Source: Bacteroidales bacterium
GTDB taxonomy: Bacteria; Bacteroidota; Bacteroidia; Bacteroidales; VadinHA17
Length of the DNA: 6,116 bases
Assembly: GCA_031285575.1 (NCBI GenBank)
Contig: JAITVX010000118.1
Span: 1 to 6,116 of the forward strand
Direction of reading: 5' to 3'
Both the position numbers and the translations under genes were made by a program. Within the stretch, counting starts at the first letter, position 1; each line of letters opens with the position of its first letter. The notes below the pieces were generated by a model that worked only from the letters and a program-made list of their open reading frames with translations, did no database searches and was not told the DNA's origin. Below are positions 4,400 through 6,116 of this stretch, piece after piece.

Positions 4400-6116
4400 T
4401 TAATCTTTTATACACCTGACAGGATAAATAGTCCAAGAATCGTTAGTAAATGTCATGCTACTTGTAGAAACATAATCCTCACTTGAAGAGGTATAAGTAC
4501 CATTGTTATAGAATTGTACTATTCTGCGACCAAAATTTTCATTTGTACTTATAACCTGTGTTGATGTCCAATAGTTGGCAATAGTTGATTCAGTATCTTT
4601 CCATCTTGCAGCAACTGACATGCCTGATGAGTTTAGTCCCTGTTCATATCCTTCCTCTTTAATACGAAGAACTTTGGGTGCTGCATTATTACCACCGTAA
4701 TAGGCATTTCCACTGCCACCAGCTTCAGCAATTAGTTCATCCCATTCCTCTACACCGGGTATGTGCCAGCCGGTAGGACACATGGATGTGCCATTGTTTA
4801 TTATTGTTGTTAAACCAAATTTTGTTGTTACACCATCTGTGCCAACAAGGTCTTCAGCCATCCACGTCTGGTCTCCAATCTCAACGGTCTTGTATTTTTT
4901 CCCCACAATATACCAGTCATCTACTTCGTCATATTCCACGTCAGGCGTTGTTACCGCAACTTCTTCGCTGTATCCTGTGCCGGCGGCGTTTTTAGCATAG
5001 GCACGTACATAGTATCTGGTTCCGGCCATAAGGTCGTAACTAAGGTAAGTGAAATTATCCATACTGCCGGTTATCTTTACAAAGTTGCCGCCCTCTGCCG
5101 CGGCTCCGGGTGTGGCGCTCCAGCAGAAGCCGTATTCGGTAATGTCGAGCTGGCCGGCGTTGGTTACACTGCCGCCTGTCATGTTCACCCTGTATGACGT
5201 CTGTGGCGCTACCGCCGGCTTCGCCAGCGCCGGCACAGAGCCCTGTGTGGTAAACTCTGCGGTTTCGCTGTATGCATCGGTGCTGATATCGGTGTTGCGT
5301 GCCCAGGCCTGCACGTAGTATGTGGTTGCGGGCTTCAGGCCGGTAAGGTTGTGTGCAATGGGGTTTGTGGTGTTTACCCACTGTTTTGTCCAGTTCTGCC
5401 GGTCGGTAGAGTACTGTATGCCGCACCAGTCAATGGAGCTGCCGCCGATAGATGCTATTTCAAAGGTTACGGTGGCGGCCGATGTGGTAATGCCTGAAAC
5501 GGCAGGTTTGGTGAGCTGCGGCAGGGCGTATCCGGTTGTGAAACTGTTAGTACTGGATGCTTCGAGGCCGTTTTTGCCGGTGGCATACGCCAGTATGTAG
5601 TATCGTGTATATGGTTTCAGTCCGTCGAGGGTTACGGCCTGCCTGCCGCCGGCTTCCACCTTAGTGTCGGATGTTGTGGCCGCCGAGCCTTCCTTCCAGT
5701 AAAACCCCCAGTCGCTCAGCTGGTCGGTGTTGCTGAAGTTAACGGTTGCCGAGTTGTCGGTAACGTCGGAAAACGATACCCAGGAATCGACCGGCGTAAG
5801 GGTGCTGAACGTTTTCTCGGCGCCATATCTGGTAGTGCCGCTGTTTTCAACAGCGTATGCACGGTATGTATATGACCGACCTCCCCGCAGGTTATCAAGC
5901 CGCACACCGAACGAGCCGTCGCCGGTAACGGTGTGTGGTATCATTTGTCCGGCATGTTCAATACCGTACTCCATTATTCCTGCGGTTCCCTGTTCGGTAA
6001 TGCGTCCCCACGCTGTTGCCGTGGTAACGTTAATGTCGGTTGCGTCGAGGGTTTCCACCTGCGCATTAACAGTCTCTTCCTTCTCTTTTTTGCACGATGC
6101 AACAAATGCAACGGCT
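4400..6116 (-). CDS. Surface lipoprotein with fibronectin type III repeats and C-terminal FISUMP domain (5' partial)
   Basis: The gene enters from the right edge; 571 codons plus the stop are visible and its start is outside the window. The first visible residues, AVAFVASC-KKEKEE, are the end of a lipoprotein signal peptide with lipobox VASC; Cys is visible residue 8. A GTG at 6058 is an internal Val codon. Four fibronectin-III-like repeats follow at about residues 20-107, 108-194, 200-291 and 296-392, each ending in a Tyr-rich strand (SYTYRAYAVENSG, RYYILAYATGKNG, YYVQAWARNTD, RYYVRAYAKNAAG). An acidic linker leads to a FISUMP domain at about 406-571, with YKTVEIGDQTWMAEDL, CPTGWHIPGVEEWDEL, YWTST and the ending YPVRCIKD. 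The FISUMP domain seems shortened: the usual block with YNWYAV before CPTGWH is not seen. No catalytic motif is visible; a binding or adhesive role outside the cell is inferred. Base composition drops sharply from the FN3 part to the FISUMP part. No same-strand partner is visible downstream. Confidence 0.88.
   Translation of the reverse strand, partial: AVAFVASCKKEKEETVNAQVETLDATDINVTTATAWGRITEQGTAGIMEYGIEHAGQMIPHTVTGDGSFGVRLDNLRGGRSYTYRAYAVENSGTTRYGAEKTFSTLTPVDSWVSFSDVTDNSATVNFSNTDQLSDWGFYWKEGSAATTSDTKVEAGGRQAVTLDGLKPYTRYYILAYATGKNGLEASSTNSFTTGYALPQLTKPAVSGITTSAATVTFEIASIGGSSIDWCGIQYSTDRQNWTKQWVNTTNPIAHNLTGLKPATTYYVQAWARNTDISTDAYSETAEFTTQGSVPALAKPAVAPQTSYRVNMTGGSVTNAGQLDITEYGFCWSATPGAAAEGGNFVKITGSMDNFTYLSYDLMAGTRYYVRAYAKNAAGTGYSEEVAVTTPDVEYDEVDDWYIVGKKYKTVEIGDQTWMAEDLVGTDGVTTKFGLTTIINNGTSMCPTGWHIPGVEEWDELIAEAGGSGNAYYGGNNAAPKVLRIKEEGYEQGLNSSGMSVAARWKDTESTIANYWTSTQVISTNENFGRRIVQFYNNGTYTSSSEDYVSTSSMTFTNDSWTIYPVRCIKD
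6092..6103 (-). other. Lipobox VASC of the lipoprotein signal peptide
   Basis: Codons for V-A-S-C match the lipobox [LVI][ASTVI][GAS]C. Signal peptidase II would cut before Cys (6094-6092), which is then lipidated. The following KKEKEE is charged and partly acidic, which in Bacteroidota can act as a surface export signal near the +1 Cys; the exact consensus is not matched, so surface display is an inference. Confidence 0.8.

Noticed and set aside
5055..5907. Several overlapping frames on both strands within the FN3 region
   Set aside because: They are by-products of GC-rich coding sequence; only the lipoprotein frame gives recognisable domains.

Overview
The window looks like a chromosomal segment from the phylum Bacteroidota, probably order Bacteroidales. 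Four things support this: the homodimeric glycyl-tRNA synthetase is of the Bacteroides type (N-terminus MAQEDNFKKFVSHCKEYG), the promoters resemble TAnnTTTG and start codons lack Shine-Dalgarno sequences, the lipoprotein signal is followed by charged residues, and the lipoprotein ends in a Fib_succ_major (FISUMP) domain, which is common in this phylum. Genus cannot be fixed by reading alone.

Layout. Positions 1-252 are a leader region with a likely promoter for the first gene and a tentative divergent promoter pointing out of the left edge. Positions 253-1572 (+) encode a fold-type I PLP-dependent aminotransferase with its key residues intact. A 131-base convergent spacer holds a 9-bp inverted repeat. 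Positions 1704-3254 (-) encode an intact glycyl-tRNA synthetase with a plausible promoter just upstream. Positions about 3300-4360 are an insertion-sequence graveyard. It holds the 3' part of an IS630-family transposase (-), frameshifted at least twice, abutting the left end of an IS1-family element (+). The IS1 transposase has a TGA in place of a conserved Trp, a frame change at an A8 run, and a missing catalytic C-terminus. The IS1 remnant runs directly into three 21-bp tandem repeats. Positions 4400-6116 (-) are the 3' part of a surface lipoprotein gene whose start lies beyond the right edge: lipobox, four fibronectin-III-like repeats, then a C-terminal FISUMP domain.

The genes do not form a pathway. 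Two housekeeping-type enzymes sit next to a decayed mobile-element island, which in turn sits at the 3' end of a modular surface protein. The most informative signals are the fall in GC content inside the lipoprotein gene, the way the IS1 remnant merges into tandem repeats, and the single-base loss exactly at the IS630 catalytic Asp codon. I see no convincing new defence, RNA or mobile system here.
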